Of a DNA stretch of 64,000 bases, positions 16,410 to 24,593 are shown piece after piece. Numbering within the stretch: position 1 is the stretch's first letter; every line of letters begins with the position of its first letter. A program made the position numbers and the translations under genes. The notes below the pieces were generated by a model that saw nothing but the letters and a program-made list of their open reading frames with translations, was not told where the DNA came from and did no database searches. The stretch is from Streptomyces roseoverticillatus (GTDB lineage: Bacteria; Actinomycetota; Actinomycetes; Streptomycetales; Streptomycetaceae): contig NZ_JOFL01000023.1 in NCBI RefSeq assembly GCF_000719265.1, forward strand, positions 1 to 64,000, given 5' to 3'.

Positions 16410-17122
16410 CCGCGCAGCCCCAGCTCGGCCAGGACCTCCGCCGGCGGGCCCTCCGCGATCACCCGGCCGTCCTCCAGGGCGATCATCCGGTCCGCGATGG
16501 TCTCCGCGAGCTCGGCCTGGTGCGTGGCCAGCAGGACGGCCACGCCGTCGCGCTTCTCGCCGTTCAGGAGCTCCGCGAGGCGGACCCGGGCGTCCGGGTC
16601 GAGCCGCTGCTCGGGCTCGTCGAGGACGAGCAGGTCGCGGGGGCGGACGAGGGCGGCGGCCAGCAGAAGGGACTGGAGCTGGCCGGAGGAGAGCGAGCCG
16701 GGCAGCGCCTGCGCGTGGCCGGACAGCCGGCGGTCGGCGAGCACCTCGTCGATCCAGGCGTCGGCGTCCTCCACGGCGTGGGCGACGGTGACGAGTTCGA
16801 GGTGCTCGCGCACGGTCAGGTCCGGGTAGGTCGCGACGGTGTCGCCGACGACCGCGACCCTGGCCCGTACCTCCGGATCGTCCTCCGAGATCTTGCGGCC
16901 CGCGAAGTGCGCAGTGCCGCTCGTCGGCTCGTCCCGGCCGCACGCGATCCGCAGCAGCGTGGACTTGCCGGAGCCGTTGTGGCCGAAAAGGGCGGTGCAG
17001 GTGCCGGGTTCCAGGTCCAGGTCGAGCGGGAGCAGCGCCTTCCGTTCCCCGTAGGTGCGGCTGACCCCGCGCAGCCGCAGCAGCGGGGCGGGGGCGCCTT
17101 GCGGCGCCGTCGAGCCGGTCAT
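16406..17122 (-). CDS. ABC transporter ATP-binding protein
   Basis: 238 aa. Walker A is GHNGSGKSTLLR (about residue 43), the signature is SLSSGQLQSLLLAAALVRP, Walker B is LLVLDEPEQRLD, and the H-loop is LLATHQAELAE. The signature reads LSSGQ, and the Walker-B-adjacent EPEQRLD is typical of exporter ATPases. The ATG at 17122 follows GGAGG by 8 nt; an earlier in-frame ATG has no ribosome site. It drives the DUF6297 permease encoded immediately downstream. Confidence 0.92.
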   Translation of the reverse strand: MTGSTAPQGAPAPLLRLRGVSRTYGERKALLPLDLDLEPGTCTALFGHNGSGKSTLLRIACGRDEPTSGTAHFAGRKISEDDPEVRARVAVVGDTVATYPDLTVREHLELVTVAHAVEDADAWIDEVLADRRLSGHAQALPGSLSSGQLQSLLLAAALVRPRDLLVLDEPEQRLDPDARVRLAELLNGEKRDGVAVLLATHQAELAETIADRMIALEDGRVIAEGPPAEVLAELGLRG

Positions 17123-17216
17123 GAGAAGCCTCCGTACGCGGGTGATCACTCAGCCAGACCCTAGTGAACGGACGACGCCCGGCGGTGCCCGCCTCCCGTG
17201 CGCGACGATGGCCCCC

Positions 17217-17837
17217 ATGAACCCAGCGCGCGACTCCGCACCCGAGCCCGCACCCCTGTCCGGCACCTCCGGCACCGCTGGCGCCTTCGGCCCGCTCGGC
17301 TTCCAGCTCGTCCTGCTGCGGCGGATGGCCGACCACCAGCCCGGTCTCGTCGAGGACGCCCTGCACGAGCTCGGCGTCGGCAGGGCGGAGATGCGGGAGG
17401 CCAACCGGCGCTGGCAGGCCATGCTGCGGGCCCCGGGGCGGCGCGGGGCAGGCCCGCGCTACCGCTCGGTACTCGGCCCGCCCGACGCCACCGGCGAGCG
17501 CCGCATCGGCGACCTGCCCTTCGAGGCGTCGGCGTGGCGGCTGCCGCTCTGGCCGGACCTGCGGTTCGAGGTGCTGGCGGCGCCCGGCGGGGCCGTGTGG
17601 AACGAGTGGCTGGTCCGCGCGCCCGGCGCGCCCGGCCCCGAGCTGCGCACGGTGGAGGACCTGCGGCCCTGGTCGTGCACGGTGGACGAGGTGGCGCGCG
17701 CCTTCGCCCCCGCCCGCCCCTTGGAGGGCACGGCCCCTACCCGCTGGCGCCTCGCGTTCACCGCGCCGGACGCCGCCGGGAAGCGGGGAGAGTACGTGGT
17801 CGAGTTCACGTGGGGGCTGCTGCAGCGGTTCGTCTGA
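17217..17837 (+). CDS. Hypothetical protein
   Basis: 206 aa, soluble, rich in Arg, Pro and Trp. A Pro/Ala/Ser-rich N-terminal 25 residues is followed by a helical segment (FQLVLLRRMADHQPGLVEDA) and a mostly beta C-terminal region with several Trp (WRLPLWPDLRFEVLAAPGG, WNEWLVRAPG, RPWSCTVDEVARAF). The codon third-position bias is that of a real gene. ATG at 17217 or 17208 is possible. It is divergent from the ABC ATPase gene. No family is recognised. Confidence 0.65.
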   Translation: MNPARDSAPEPAPLSGTSGTAGAFGPLGFQLVLLRRMADHQPGLVEDALHELGVGRAEMREANRRWQAMLRAPGRRGAGPRYRSVLGPPDATGERRIGDLPFEASAWRLPLWPDLRFEVLAAPGGAVWNEWLVRAPGAPGPELRTVEDLRPWSCTVDEVARAFAPARPLEGTAPTRWRLAFTAPDAAGKRGEYVVEFTWGLLQRFV

Positions 17838-18002
17838 GGCGGACAGGGCGCACGGTCTGCGGGCTGCAGTAGTTCAAACCCGAACCGTCCTCATCCTTTA
17901 GAGGGAGACAGAACTGGCCGTTCACCCGAGGCGGCGGACACCGGCCGGTCCCTAGCGTGAACGGGTACCACGACCGGATCCCCCACACCGGACGGACAGC
18001 CC

Positions 18003-18584
18003 ATGCCCCGCAGGACCTCCTCCGCACCCGCCCTTGCAGCGGCCCTGATCCTGCCCGCCGCGCTCGCCACCGCCCTGCTCACCGCCTGCTCGTCCGGCAC
18101 GGCCGGCAGCACGGCAGCCAGCGGCACCCCGGCCTCGCCCGAGGAGCCGGCCCGCCTCTCGATCCCCTCCATCGGCGTGGACAGCGCGCTGCTGCGCCTC
18201 GGCAGGAACGGCGACGGCACCGTGCAAGTGCCGCCGCCGGAGAAGGGCATGACGGCCGGCTGGTACACGGGCGGGGCCGTGCCCGGCGAGCCCGGCGCCG
18301 CCGTCGTCATCGGCCACAGCGACACCCGCGAGGGCAGGGCCGTCTTCCACGACCTGGAGAAGGTGGACGAGGGGACGGCCGTCGACGTCCGGCGCGGGGA
18401 CGGCAAGCTGCTGCGCTTCTCCGTCACCGGCAAGGAGACGGCCGGCAAGTCCGCCTTCCCCACGCGGAAGGTCTACGGGCCGACGAAGGAGCGGGTGCTG
18501 CGGCTGGTCACCTGCGCGGGCGGCCCGGACGCGAACGGGCACCCGGTGAAGAACCTCATCGTCTACGCGGCCCTGACGCCGTGA
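18003..18584 (+). CDS. Class F sortase
   Basis: 193 aa. The N-terminus is a signal peptide with a lipobox-like LLTACS, so it may be a lipoprotein or membrane-anchored. The sortase domain begins ARLSIPSIGVDSALLRLG. Catalytic His lies in AVVIGHSDTREG and catalytic Cys in LRLVTCAGGPD; Arg is probably in the following strand region. Class F sortases of actinobacteria are housekeeping-like transpeptidases of unclear substrate. No LPxTG-type protein is encoded nearby. Confidence 0.9.
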   Translation: MPRRTSSAPALAAALILPAALATALLTACSSGTAGSTAASGTPASPEEPARLSIPSIGVDSALLRLGRNGDGTVQVPPPEKGMTAGWYTGGAVPGEPGAAVVIGHSDTREGRAVFHDLEKVDEGTAVDVRRGDGKLLRFSVTGKETAGKSAFPTRKVYGPTKERVLRLVTCAGGPDANGHPVKNLIVYAALTP

Positions 18585-18620
18585 CGACGCGGGCCGCGCA
18601 GACGCGCGGGGCGGGAGGGG

Positions 18621-19046
18621 TCAGGCCAGCTCGGCCGTCAGCGTGATCGTCGTCCCGGTGAGGGCCTGGCTGACGGGGCAGTTCTTCTTGGCGCCCTCGG
18701 CGGCCTCCTGGAAGCCCGCCGCGTCCAGCCCCGGGACCTCGCCGCGGACGGTGAGGTGGATGCCGGTGATGCCCTCGCCCGGCTGGAACGTGACGTCGGC
18801 CTTGGTCTCCAGGCGGGTGGGCGGGGTGCCCGCGCCCGTCAGGCCGTGCGAGAGGGCCATGGAGAAGCAGCTGGAGTGCGCGGCCGCGATCAGCTCCTCC
18901 GGGCTCGTCTTGCCGTTGGCCTGCTCGGCGCGCGACGGCCACGACACCGGCTGCGAGCCGATGCCGGACGAGTCGAAGCTGACGGTGCCGCTGCCCTTGA
19001 GCAGCTCGCCTTCCCAGACGGTGTGCGCGGTGCGGATGGTGGCCAC
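18621..19046 (-). CDS. OsmC-family peroxiredoxin
   Basis: 141 aa. Both redox-active cysteines are present: HSSCFSMALSHGL (peroxidatic, about residue 60) and KKNCPVSQAL (resolving, about residue 124). The N-terminal beta part (TAHTVWEGELLKGSGTVSFD) and SPEELIAAA are family typical. OsmC/Ohr proteins reduce organic hydroperoxides. Tail-to-tail with the sortase; transcribed alone or after the phosphatase gene. Confidence 0.92.
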   Translation of the reverse strand: MATIRTAHTVWEGELLKGSGTVSFDSSGIGSQPVSWPSRAEQANGKTSPEELIAAAHSSCFSMALSHGLTGAGTPPTRLETKADVTFQPGEGITGIHLTVRGEVPGLDAAGFQEAAEGAKKNCPVSQALTGTTITLTAELA

Positions 19047-19153
19047 GGATCGTCCTCCAGATCACTGCTCGGTTTCGGAGATCAAAGCTTATGGGCTCGG
19101 CGCGGGCACGGGGCCCTGCTGCGCGCGGGCACGGTGAAGAGGAACGTGCCGGA

Positions 19154-19750
19154 TCACGCCGAGCGCACGTTCCAGGCCACGAGCGCGGGGCGCCCGTGCT
19201 CGGCGCCGATCCGGCTGACGGTCGCGGTGTCGAGCCGGAAGAGCGCGCCCGCGGCGGGCGGCAGGCCGAGCCTGCGGGCGGTCAACACGCGCAGGAAGTG
19301 CCCGTGCGCCACGAGGACCACGTCCCCGCCGCCGGCCTCCAGCAGGGGGACGACGCGGGCCAGCACCCGGTCGGCGCGCGCGCCGACCTGCGCGGGCGTC
19401 TCGCCCGGGTGCTCCGGCGGCCCGGGGACGACGCCGTCGTCCCACAGGTACCAGCCGGGGCGGGTGCGGTGGATCTCCTCGGTGGTGACGCCCTCGTAGC
19501 CGCCGTAGTCCCACTCGTGGAGGTCCGGGTCGGTCTCCGTGTTCTCCAGCCCGGCGAGCTCGGCCGTCCGCAGGGCCCGCTTCATCGGGCTCACCAGGAC
19601 CTTCGCGGGCGTGCTGCCGGCGAGCAGCGGGCGCAGGGCCTCCGCCTGCAGCTCGCCGCGGTCGGTCAGGGCCACGTCCGTGAAGCCGGTGTGGCGGCCG
19701 TCGCGGCTCCACTCCGTCTCGCCGTGCCGGATCAGCAGCAGCTCACTCAC
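19154..19750 (-). CDS. Histidine phosphatase family protein
   Basis: 198 aa. The phosphohistidine motif LLLIRHGETEWS is at residues 4-15. The second His is in DVVLVAHGHFLRVL, with the catalytic acidic residue in DPDLHEWDYGGYEG. The family removes phosphate from sugars, nucleotides or proteins; the substrate is unknown. Its start overlaps the end of the thioredoxin gene by 8 bp, so translation is probably coupled. Confidence 0.92.
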   Translation of the reverse strand: MSELLLIRHGETEWSRDGRHTGFTDVALTDRGELQAEALRPLLAGSTPAKVLVSPMKRALRTAELAGLENTETDPDLHEWDYGGYEGVTTEEIHRTRPGWYLWDDGVVPGPPEHPGETPAQVGARADRVLARVVPLLEAGGGDVVLVAHGHFLRVLTARRLGLPPAAGALFRLDTATVSRIGAEHGRPALVAWNVRSA

Positions 19751-20159
19751 CGGAGGGCTGCCCCTCGCCCTGCGCCGCCGGCTGCCCGGCCTTGGCCTGC
19801 TCCTCGGCGACGGAGGCGCGCACCTCGTCCATGTCGAGCCCGCGGGCCTGCCGGATGACGTCCTCCAGCGCGGCCTCCGGCAGGGCGCCCGGCTGCGCGA
19901 ACACCGCGATGTTGTCCCGCACGATCATCAGCGTCGGGATCGACCGGATGTCGAAGGCGGCCGCCAGCTCGGCCTGGGCCTCGGTGTCGACCTTGGCGAA
20001 GACCAGGTCGCCGTGGCGCTCGGCGGCCGCCTCGTACACGGGCGCGAACTGCCGGCAGGGGCCGCACCACGACGCCCAGAAGTCGATGAGCACGAATCCG
20101 CTGCCGGAGACGATCTCGTCGAAGTTGTCCTTGGTGAGCTCCACCGTGCTGCTGCTCAT
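19743..20159 (-). CDS. Thioredoxin
   Basis: 138 aa. The active site WCGPC is preceded by LIDFWAS, and the cis-Pro loop is in IRSIPTLMIVRDN. An extra C-terminal tail of about 20 residues (EEQAKAGQPAAQGEGQ) extends past the usual 105-110 aa. It reduces protein disulfides. First gene of a two-gene transcript with the histidine phosphatase. Confidence 0.94.
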   Translation of the reverse strand: MSSSTVELTKDNFDEIVSGSGFVLIDFWASWCGPCRQFAPVYEAAAERHGDLVFAKVDTEAQAELAAAFDIRSIPTLMIVRDNIAVFAQPGALPEAALEDVIRQARGLDMDEVRASVAEEQAKAGQPAAQGEGQPSGE

Positions 20160-20329
20160 GCGTCGCTACCTGCTTCCGCTGTGGCGTCGGGTGACCGTCG
20201 GACCGGCCCAGCAGCGCCAACAGGATGACGCCGGGCCGTATTCCGCCGCATACCCGTGCGGGGACGGGGCAGACGGCCCGCGGGGCAGGACGTGGCCGAA
20301 GTCGTGCGGTCCCGGGCCCGCACAGCGCG

Positions 20330-20371
20330 AAGCCCCGCCGGGCCGAGCGGGAGCCGGGCCGGGCGGGGCTT
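20330..20371 (-). terminator. Hairpin terminator of tRNA-Ile
   Basis: 10-bp perfect stem AAGCCCCGCC (20330-20339) with its complement (20362-20371), 45 bp beyond the tRNA 3' end. The loop region itself is GC-rich and partly paired. Confidence 0.7.
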
Positions 20372-20415
20372 TCGAAAACGCAGGTCGCATCGTTTCTGCA
20401 GCGACATCGCGTGGG

Positions 20416-20489
20416 TGGGGCGGGTGGGACTCGAACCCACGGCCGACGGATTATGAGTCCGCTGCTCTAACCGGCTGAGCTACCGCCCC
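20416..20489 (-). tRNA. tRNA-Ile (CAU anticodon, lysidine type)
   Basis: 74 nt cloverleaf read on the minus strand. The acceptor GGGGCGG pairs with CCGCCCC, the D arm is TAGCTCAGCCGG, the anticodon loop is CTCATAA (anticodon CAT), and the T arm is GTGGGTTCGAGTCCCAC. Flanking GGAC-TCAT-AATCC resembles bacterial tRNA-Ile2, whose C34 is changed to lysidine to read AUA, rather than methionine tRNAs. CCA is not encoded. Confidence 0.9.
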
Positions 20490-20650
20490 GTTCACGGCGC
20501 GTCGCGCACATCTGTGCGCGCCGTCTGCCGCAGCATAGCCGCTCATACGATCTGCTGCCCCTGAGGGGGCGTATTGCGTGACCTACCTGACCATGAGGAC
20601 TTCGATCACGGCGGGACGGTTCCCTCCGGAAGCACTTCCGGACACGAAAA

Positions 20651-20670
20651 AGGACCCCCGAAGGGGTCCT
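20651..20670 (-). terminator. Rho-independent terminator of tRNA-Asn pair
   Basis: On the minus strand, AGGACCCC-TTCG-GGGGTCCT forms an 8-bp stem with a stable UUCG tetraloop and is followed by TTTTT. It is 10 bp beyond the second tRNA-Asn. Confidence 0.92.
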
Positions 20671-20680
20671 CGATCGCTTG

Positions 20681-20753
20681 CTCCTCCGACTGGACTCGAA
20701 CCAGTAACCTGCCGGTTAACAGCCGGCTGCTCTGCCAATTGAGCTACAGAGGA
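20681..20753 (-). tRNA. tRNA-Asn (GUU)
   Basis: 73 nt. The acceptor is TCCTCTG/CGGAGGA with discriminator G; the anticodon loop CTGTTAA has anticodon GTT. It matches the neighbouring copy except in the acceptor stem. CCA is not encoded. It follows the first copy by 5 bp and ends at a strong terminator. Confidence 0.95.
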
Positions 20754-20758
20754 TCGCG

Positions 20759-20831
20759 CTCCCCCGACTGGACTCGAACCAGTAACCTGCCGGTTAACAG
20801 CCGGCTGCTCTGCCAATTGAGCTACAGGGGA
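20759..20831 (-). tRNA. tRNA-Asn (GUU), first of tandem pair
   Basis: 73 nt. The acceptor is TCCCCTG/CGGGGGA with discriminator G; the anticodon loop CTGTTAA has anticodon GTT. The body from the D arm to the T arm is identical to the other copy. CCA is not encoded. Confidence 0.95.
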
Positions 20832-21032
20832 CTGCTGCGTTTGCTTCGAATGCCCTTCCGACCGGTCTTCCGGGCGGCGGGCGCTCGCTGCGAGACATAC
20901 ATTAGCGCAAGCAGGGGGGTGCTCCGCCAATCGGTACCCCGGGAGTGACCTTCGCACCCGGCGGGTAGGCGGCGACCACGGTGCGACGACGGTGTCCGAG
21001 GGATCCGAGGGATCCAAGGAAGGGTGTGCGGG

Positions 21033-21320
21033 ATGCGCTACCGGCTGACGTTCATGTTGGGAGCAGCCGTCGGATACGTCCTGGGGGCGAGGGCCGGCCG
21101 GGACCGTTACGAACAGCTGCGCAAGGGGGCCCGGCAGATCGCGCAGAACCCCGCCGTCCGGAACACCGTCGAGTCCGCCGCGCAGAACGGCCGGGCACTG
21201 GCCTCCCAGGCCCTCGCCAAGGCGGGCGACCGGATGCCGGAGTCCGTGGCCGAGCGCGTGCGGTCCCTGCGCGAGCGGGGCCGGGGCTCCGAGGACGACT
21301 GGGGCACCAGCAACACCTGA
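21033..21320 (+). CDS. YtxH-type small membrane-associated protein
   Basis: 95 aa. One N-terminal hydrophobic segment (LTFMLGAAVGYVLGARAGRD) is followed by a charged helical region (YEQLRKGARQIAQNPAVRNT, VESAAQNGRALASQAL). GxxxG-containing starts followed by amphipathic repeats are typical of YtxH proteins, a general-stress family of unknown function. ATG at 21033 was chosen over one 9 nt upstream because it begins the conserved MRYRLTF. Confidence 0.82.
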   Translation: MRYRLTFMLGAAVGYVLGARAGRDRYEQLRKGARQIAQNPAVRNTVESAAQNGRALASQALAKAGDRMPESVAERVRSLRERGRGSEDDWGTSNT

Positions 21321-21451
21321 CCCGGCCGTCCCGCCCGCCCCGCCGCGGTCACACCCGTCCCGGCGGTTTACTCCTGACCCCGGCCGGTGGCCGACCGGCT
21401 AACACCCCTCCGGCGCGCGGAGCATGCCCCGGGGTTTGGCATCATCTCGGC

Positions 21452-22879
21452 ATGGGCATAGTCGCGGGCTTGGACAGTTCCACCGAGAGCACACGGATCG
21501 TCGTCTGCGATACGGACACGGGTGCCGTGCTCCGGCAGGGGTACGCCCCTCATCCGCACACCGAAGGCGACCCTCAGGCCTGGCTGATCAGCCTGGGCGA
21601 GGCCGCCGCCGGCGGGCTCCTGGAGGGCGTCCAGGCCATCGGGGTGTCCGCGCAGCAGAACGGCCTGCTCGCGCTGGACGCCGGCGGGGTGCTCGTACGG
21701 CCCGCGATGCTCGGCAACGACAAGCGGATGCAGCCCTCCGCCGCCGACCTGACCGACGCGCTCGGCGGGCGGGCCGCGTGGGCGCAGGCCGTCGGCTCCG
21801 TGCCGCAGCCCGGCCAGATGGTCGCCAAGCTGCGCTGGCTCGCCCGCAACGAGCCCGAGTCCGCCCAGCGCATCGCCGCCCTGCTGCAGCCCCACGACTG
21901 GCTCGTGTGGCAGCTCCTGGGCCGCCCGCTGCGGCGCACGACCGACCGCGGCGACGCCTCGGGCACCGGCCTGTGGTCGGCCGCGACCGGCTCCTGGCGG
22001 CCCGACCTGGTGGAACTCGCCCTGGGCCGCCAAGCGGTGCTCCCCGACGTGCTCGCGCCCGCCGAGCCCGCCGGGCACACCCCCGAGGGGCTGCTGATCT
22101 CCGCGGGCACGGGCGAGACCATGGCCGCCGCCTTCGGGCTCGGCGTGGGGCCGGGCGACGCGGTGATCTCGCTCGGGGCCTCGGGCTCGGTGTTCGCCGT
22201 CCACCACGAGGCGCTCGTCGACGACACCGGGACGATCACGTCCCTCGCCGACGCGACCGGCATGCACCTGCCCGTGGTGCACACCCTCAACGCCGTACGG
22301 GTGCTGCGCGGCACGGCCGAGCTGCTGGGCACGGACCTCCCCGGCCTGTCCGAGCTGGCCCTGCAGTCCTCCCCCGGCTCGTACGGGCTCGTGATGCTGC
22401 CGTACCTGGAGGGCGAGCGGACCCCGCACCTGCCGCACACGGCGGGCAGCCTCGCGGGGCTGCGGCGCGAGAGCATGAAGCGCGAACACCTGGCGCGGGC
22501 CGCGTTCGAGGGCATGCTGTGCGGGCTGACGGACGCCCTCGACGTGCTGCGCACGCGCGGGGTGCAGGTGCGGCGGGTGTTCCTGCTGGGGCCCGCGGCG
22601 GAGCTGCCCGCCGTGCAGGTGATAGCGCCGGCCCTGTTCGGCACGCAGGTCGTCGTGCCGCAGCCCGCGGACTACGCGGCCCTGGGCGCGGCCCGGCAGG
22701 CGGCCTGGGCGCTGGGCGTCCAGCAAGGGGGGCTGGCGCCCCACGAGCCGCCCATGTGGCCCGCCGCCGCCGGTCAGGCGTTCGACCCCGGGGAGGATCT
22801 CGCCGTGGGGCAGGCGGTGCGGCAGCAGTACGCCGCCGTGCGCGATCAGACGCACCCCGGAGCGTTCCGGGCCGGCTAG
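21452..22879 (+). CDS. FGGY-family carbohydrate kinase, xylulokinase-like
   Basis: 475 aa, the usual length for the family. The N-terminal actin-like ATPase domain opens with IVAGLDSSTESTRIVVCD (phosphate-1 loop). The sugar-binding and catalytic region includes AIGVSAQQNGLLALD and AMLGNDKRM with the likely base Asp. The C-terminal domain has DAVISLGASGSVFAVHHEAL (phosphate-2) and LPYLEGERTPHLP. It would phosphorylate a ketopentose or polyol. No matching isomerase or transporter is adjacent, so the substrate is open. The start at 21452 lies just before the phosphate loop. Confidence 0.9.
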   Translation: MGIVAGLDSSTESTRIVVCDTDTGAVLRQGYAPHPHTEGDPQAWLISLGEAAAGGLLEGVQAIGVSAQQNGLLALDAGGVLVRPAMLGNDKRMQPSAADLTDALGGRAAWAQAVGSVPQPGQMVAKLRWLARNEPESAQRIAALLQPHDWLVWQLLGRPLRRTTDRGDASGTGLWSAATGSWRPDLVELALGRQAVLPDVLAPAEPAGHTPEGLLISAGTGETMAAAFGLGVGPGDAVISLGASGSVFAVHHEALVDDTGTITSLADATGMHLPVVHTLNAVRVLRGTAELLGTDLPGLSELALQSSPGSYGLVMLPYLEGERTPHLPHTAGSLAGLRRESMKREHLARAAFEGMLCGLTDALDVLRTRGVQVRRVFLLGPAAELPAVQVIAPALFGTQVVVPQPADYAALGAARQAAWALGVQQGGLAPHEPPMWPAAAGQAFDPGEDLAVGQAVRQQYAAVRDQTHPGAFRAG

Positions 22880-22927
22880 CCGCGGCTCCGCCGTCCCGGG
22901 CTCCGGTCCCGGGCCCGGCCCGCCGGG

Positions 22928-24133
22928 TCAGTCGAGGTAGCCGCGCAGCTGGTCGGCGAAGGCGTGGTCGCGGAGCTTGTTGAGGGTCTTGGACTCGATC
23001 TGGCGGATCCGCTCGCGGGTCACGCCGAAGATGCGGCCGATCTCCTCCAGCGTGCGGGGGCGGCCGTCGACCAGCCCGTAGCGCAGCTGCACGACCTTGC
23101 GCTCGCGCTCGCCGAGCGTCGACAGGACGGCCTCCAGGTGCTCGCGCAGCAGCAGGAACGCGGCCGACTCCACGGGGGAGGCCGCGTCGCCGTCCTCGAT
23201 CAGGTCGCCGAGGGCGACGTCGTCCTCCTCGCCGACGGGCGCGTGCAGCGAGACCGGCTCCTGGGCCAGCCGCAGCACCTCGCTGACCCGCTCCTGGGTG
23301 AGGTCGAGGTGGGCGGCCACCTCGTCGGCCGTGGGCTCGTAGCCGCGCTCCTGGAGCATGCGGCGCTGGACGCGCACGACGCGGTTGATCAGCTCGACGA
23401 CGTGCACCGGGACGCGGATCGTGCGGGCCTGGTCCGCGAGGGCCCGCGACATGGCCTGGCGGATCCACCACGTCGCGTACGTGGAGAACTTGTAGCCGCG
23501 GGCGTAGTCGAACTTCTCCACGGCCCGGATCAGGCCCAGGTTGCCCTCCTGGACGAGGTCCAGCATGGTCAGGCCGCGGCCGATGTAGCGCTTGGCGACG
23601 GAGACGACGAGGCGCAGGTTGGCCTCGATGAGGCGCCGTTTGGCCATCCGGCCGAGCACGACCAGGCGGTCGAGGTCGAGGGCGAGCCGGGAGTCCAGGT
23701 CCGGGGCGCCGGCGAGCTTCTCCTCGGCGAACAGGCCGGCCTCCACGCAGCGGGCCAGCTCGACCTCCTCGGCGGCGGAGAGCAGCGGGATGCGGCCGAT
23801 CTCGCGCAGGTACTGGCGGAAGAGGTCGGAGGAGGGGCCGCCGGTGTCGGGGCGTACGGAGTCCGCGGAGGCGGCCCGGGGGGCCTCGGGTTCGGCCTCG
23901 GGTTCGGCCTCGGACTCGGCCTCGGACGCCGCTTCGGTCTCGTTCTCGGTCTCGGTCTCGGCTTCGGATTCCGCTGCCCGGCTCGCGGCCGGATCCGGCA
24001 GGAGCGGCTCGTCGGGGAGGCTCTCGGCCTGCGGTGCGGCGGGCTGCCGGGGCACGCCCTGGGCCGGGGCGGCGGCCGGGGGCCGTGGCTGGGGCCTGGT
24101 CGGGGTCCGGGTCTGCACGGGGGCGACCTCCAA
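22928..24133 (-). CDS. hrdA: RNA polymerase sigma-70 factor, HrdA-like
   Basis: 401 aa. The first about 95 residues are low complexity, with Pro/Ala/Gln then a Glu/Ala/Ser-alternating tract (residues about 55-85). Region 1.2 is [20 protein letters not shown]; region 2 is [36 protein letters not shown] and [18 protein letters not shown] (-10 recognition); region 3 is [18 protein letters not shown]; region 4.2 is [20 protein letters not shown]. This is a group 1/2 sigma factor. The HrdA name is given because it lies next to dnaG, as I recall for Streptomyces hrdA; it is too short for the principal HrdB. Leftward, downstream of dnaG. Confidence 0.85.
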   Translation of the reverse strand: MEVAPVQTRTPTRPQPRPPAAAPAQGVPRQPAAPQAESLPDEPLLPDPAASRAAESEAETETENETEAASEAESEAEPEAEPEAPRAASADSVRPDTGGPSSDLFRQYLREIGRIPLLSAAEEVELARCVEAGLFAEEKLAGAPDLDSRLALDLDRLVVLGRMAKRRLIEANLRLVVSVAKRYIGRGLTMLDLVQEGNLGLIRAVEKFDYARGYKFSTYATWWIRQAMSRALADQARTIRVPVHVVELINRVVRVQRRMLQERGYEPTADEVAAHLDLTQERVSEVLRLAQEPVSLHAPVGEEDDVALGDLIEDGDAASPVESAAFLLLREHLEAVLSTLGERERKVVQLRYGLVDGRPRTLEEIGRIFGVTRERIRQIESKTLNKLRDHAFADQLRGYLD

Positions 24134-24593
24134 GGTGATCGCTGCCAGTTCGGGGCGGCATGCGCCGGAGGGGCGGCAGCGGCCTGGCCGCCGGCCGTCC
24201 CGGGGATCAGGAGCGGCTTCGCGAAGGGTTCCGAGTTCCGGGTCCGAGCGGCCGGGCCTGCCGCGTCCGAGGACTCAGGCACCGCCCACCAGTGTGGGGT
24301 ACGACGCGGGCCCGCCACGAGGGGCTTGCGGGCACTTTCTGAGTCCGTTCCGTGACCGGTGGTTACGACCTCCGCTTCCGCGGCGGTGGGCCGACAGGGC
24401 CGGGCCCTTGGATCCGCCGCCGCGGCGATCAGCCGGTACGGCGCGGTCCGGCGGTGCCGGACGAAGCTGCCGGGCAGCCCGGCACCGCCGGATCACTCCG
24501 TGGGGGTTTCTCGCCGTCGCGGCGGAATTGAAGGGCATGCGCCCTTCACCCGCCGGTTCCCGGCGGCAAGCCCGGCCCCCTCGGGGGCGGGCC
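24134..24593. other. Intergenic region between dnaG and sigma gene, 460 bp
   Basis: The part nearest the sigma gene (24134-24360) is the presumed sigma promoter region. The remainder holds a copy of the dispersed palindromic repeat described separately. No gene was found. Confidence 0.6.
24369..24534. repeat. Dispersed palindromic repeat
   Basis: It contains GTCCGGC-GGT-GCCGGAC at 24446-24462 and the inverse-oriented CCCGGCACCGCCGGATC at 24478-24494. These are flanked by CCGCGGCGGTGGG on the left (about 24378) and TCTCGCCGTCGCGGCGG on the right (about 24509). The two end motifs point toward each other, so this may be two part-copies joined. It lies downstream of dnaG. Confidence 0.6.

Noticed and set aside
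14454..16829. Long rightward frame opposite the ABC exporter
   Set aside because: No domains; the opposite strand encodes a clear permease and ATPase.
20411..20489. Initiator or elongator tRNA-Met call for the CAT anticodon
   Set aside because: The arm sequence around the anticodon (GGACTCATAATCC) fits tRNA-Ile2 better than methionine tRNAs.
23870..24010. GAGGCC-type repeat as a CRISPR or mobile repeat
   Set aside because: It is in frame, encodes the Glu/Ala tract of the sigma factor and has no spacers.
22287..24161. Leftward 624-codon frame across the kinase end and sigma gene
   Set aside because: Out of frame with the sigma factor and Arg/Pro-rich throughout.
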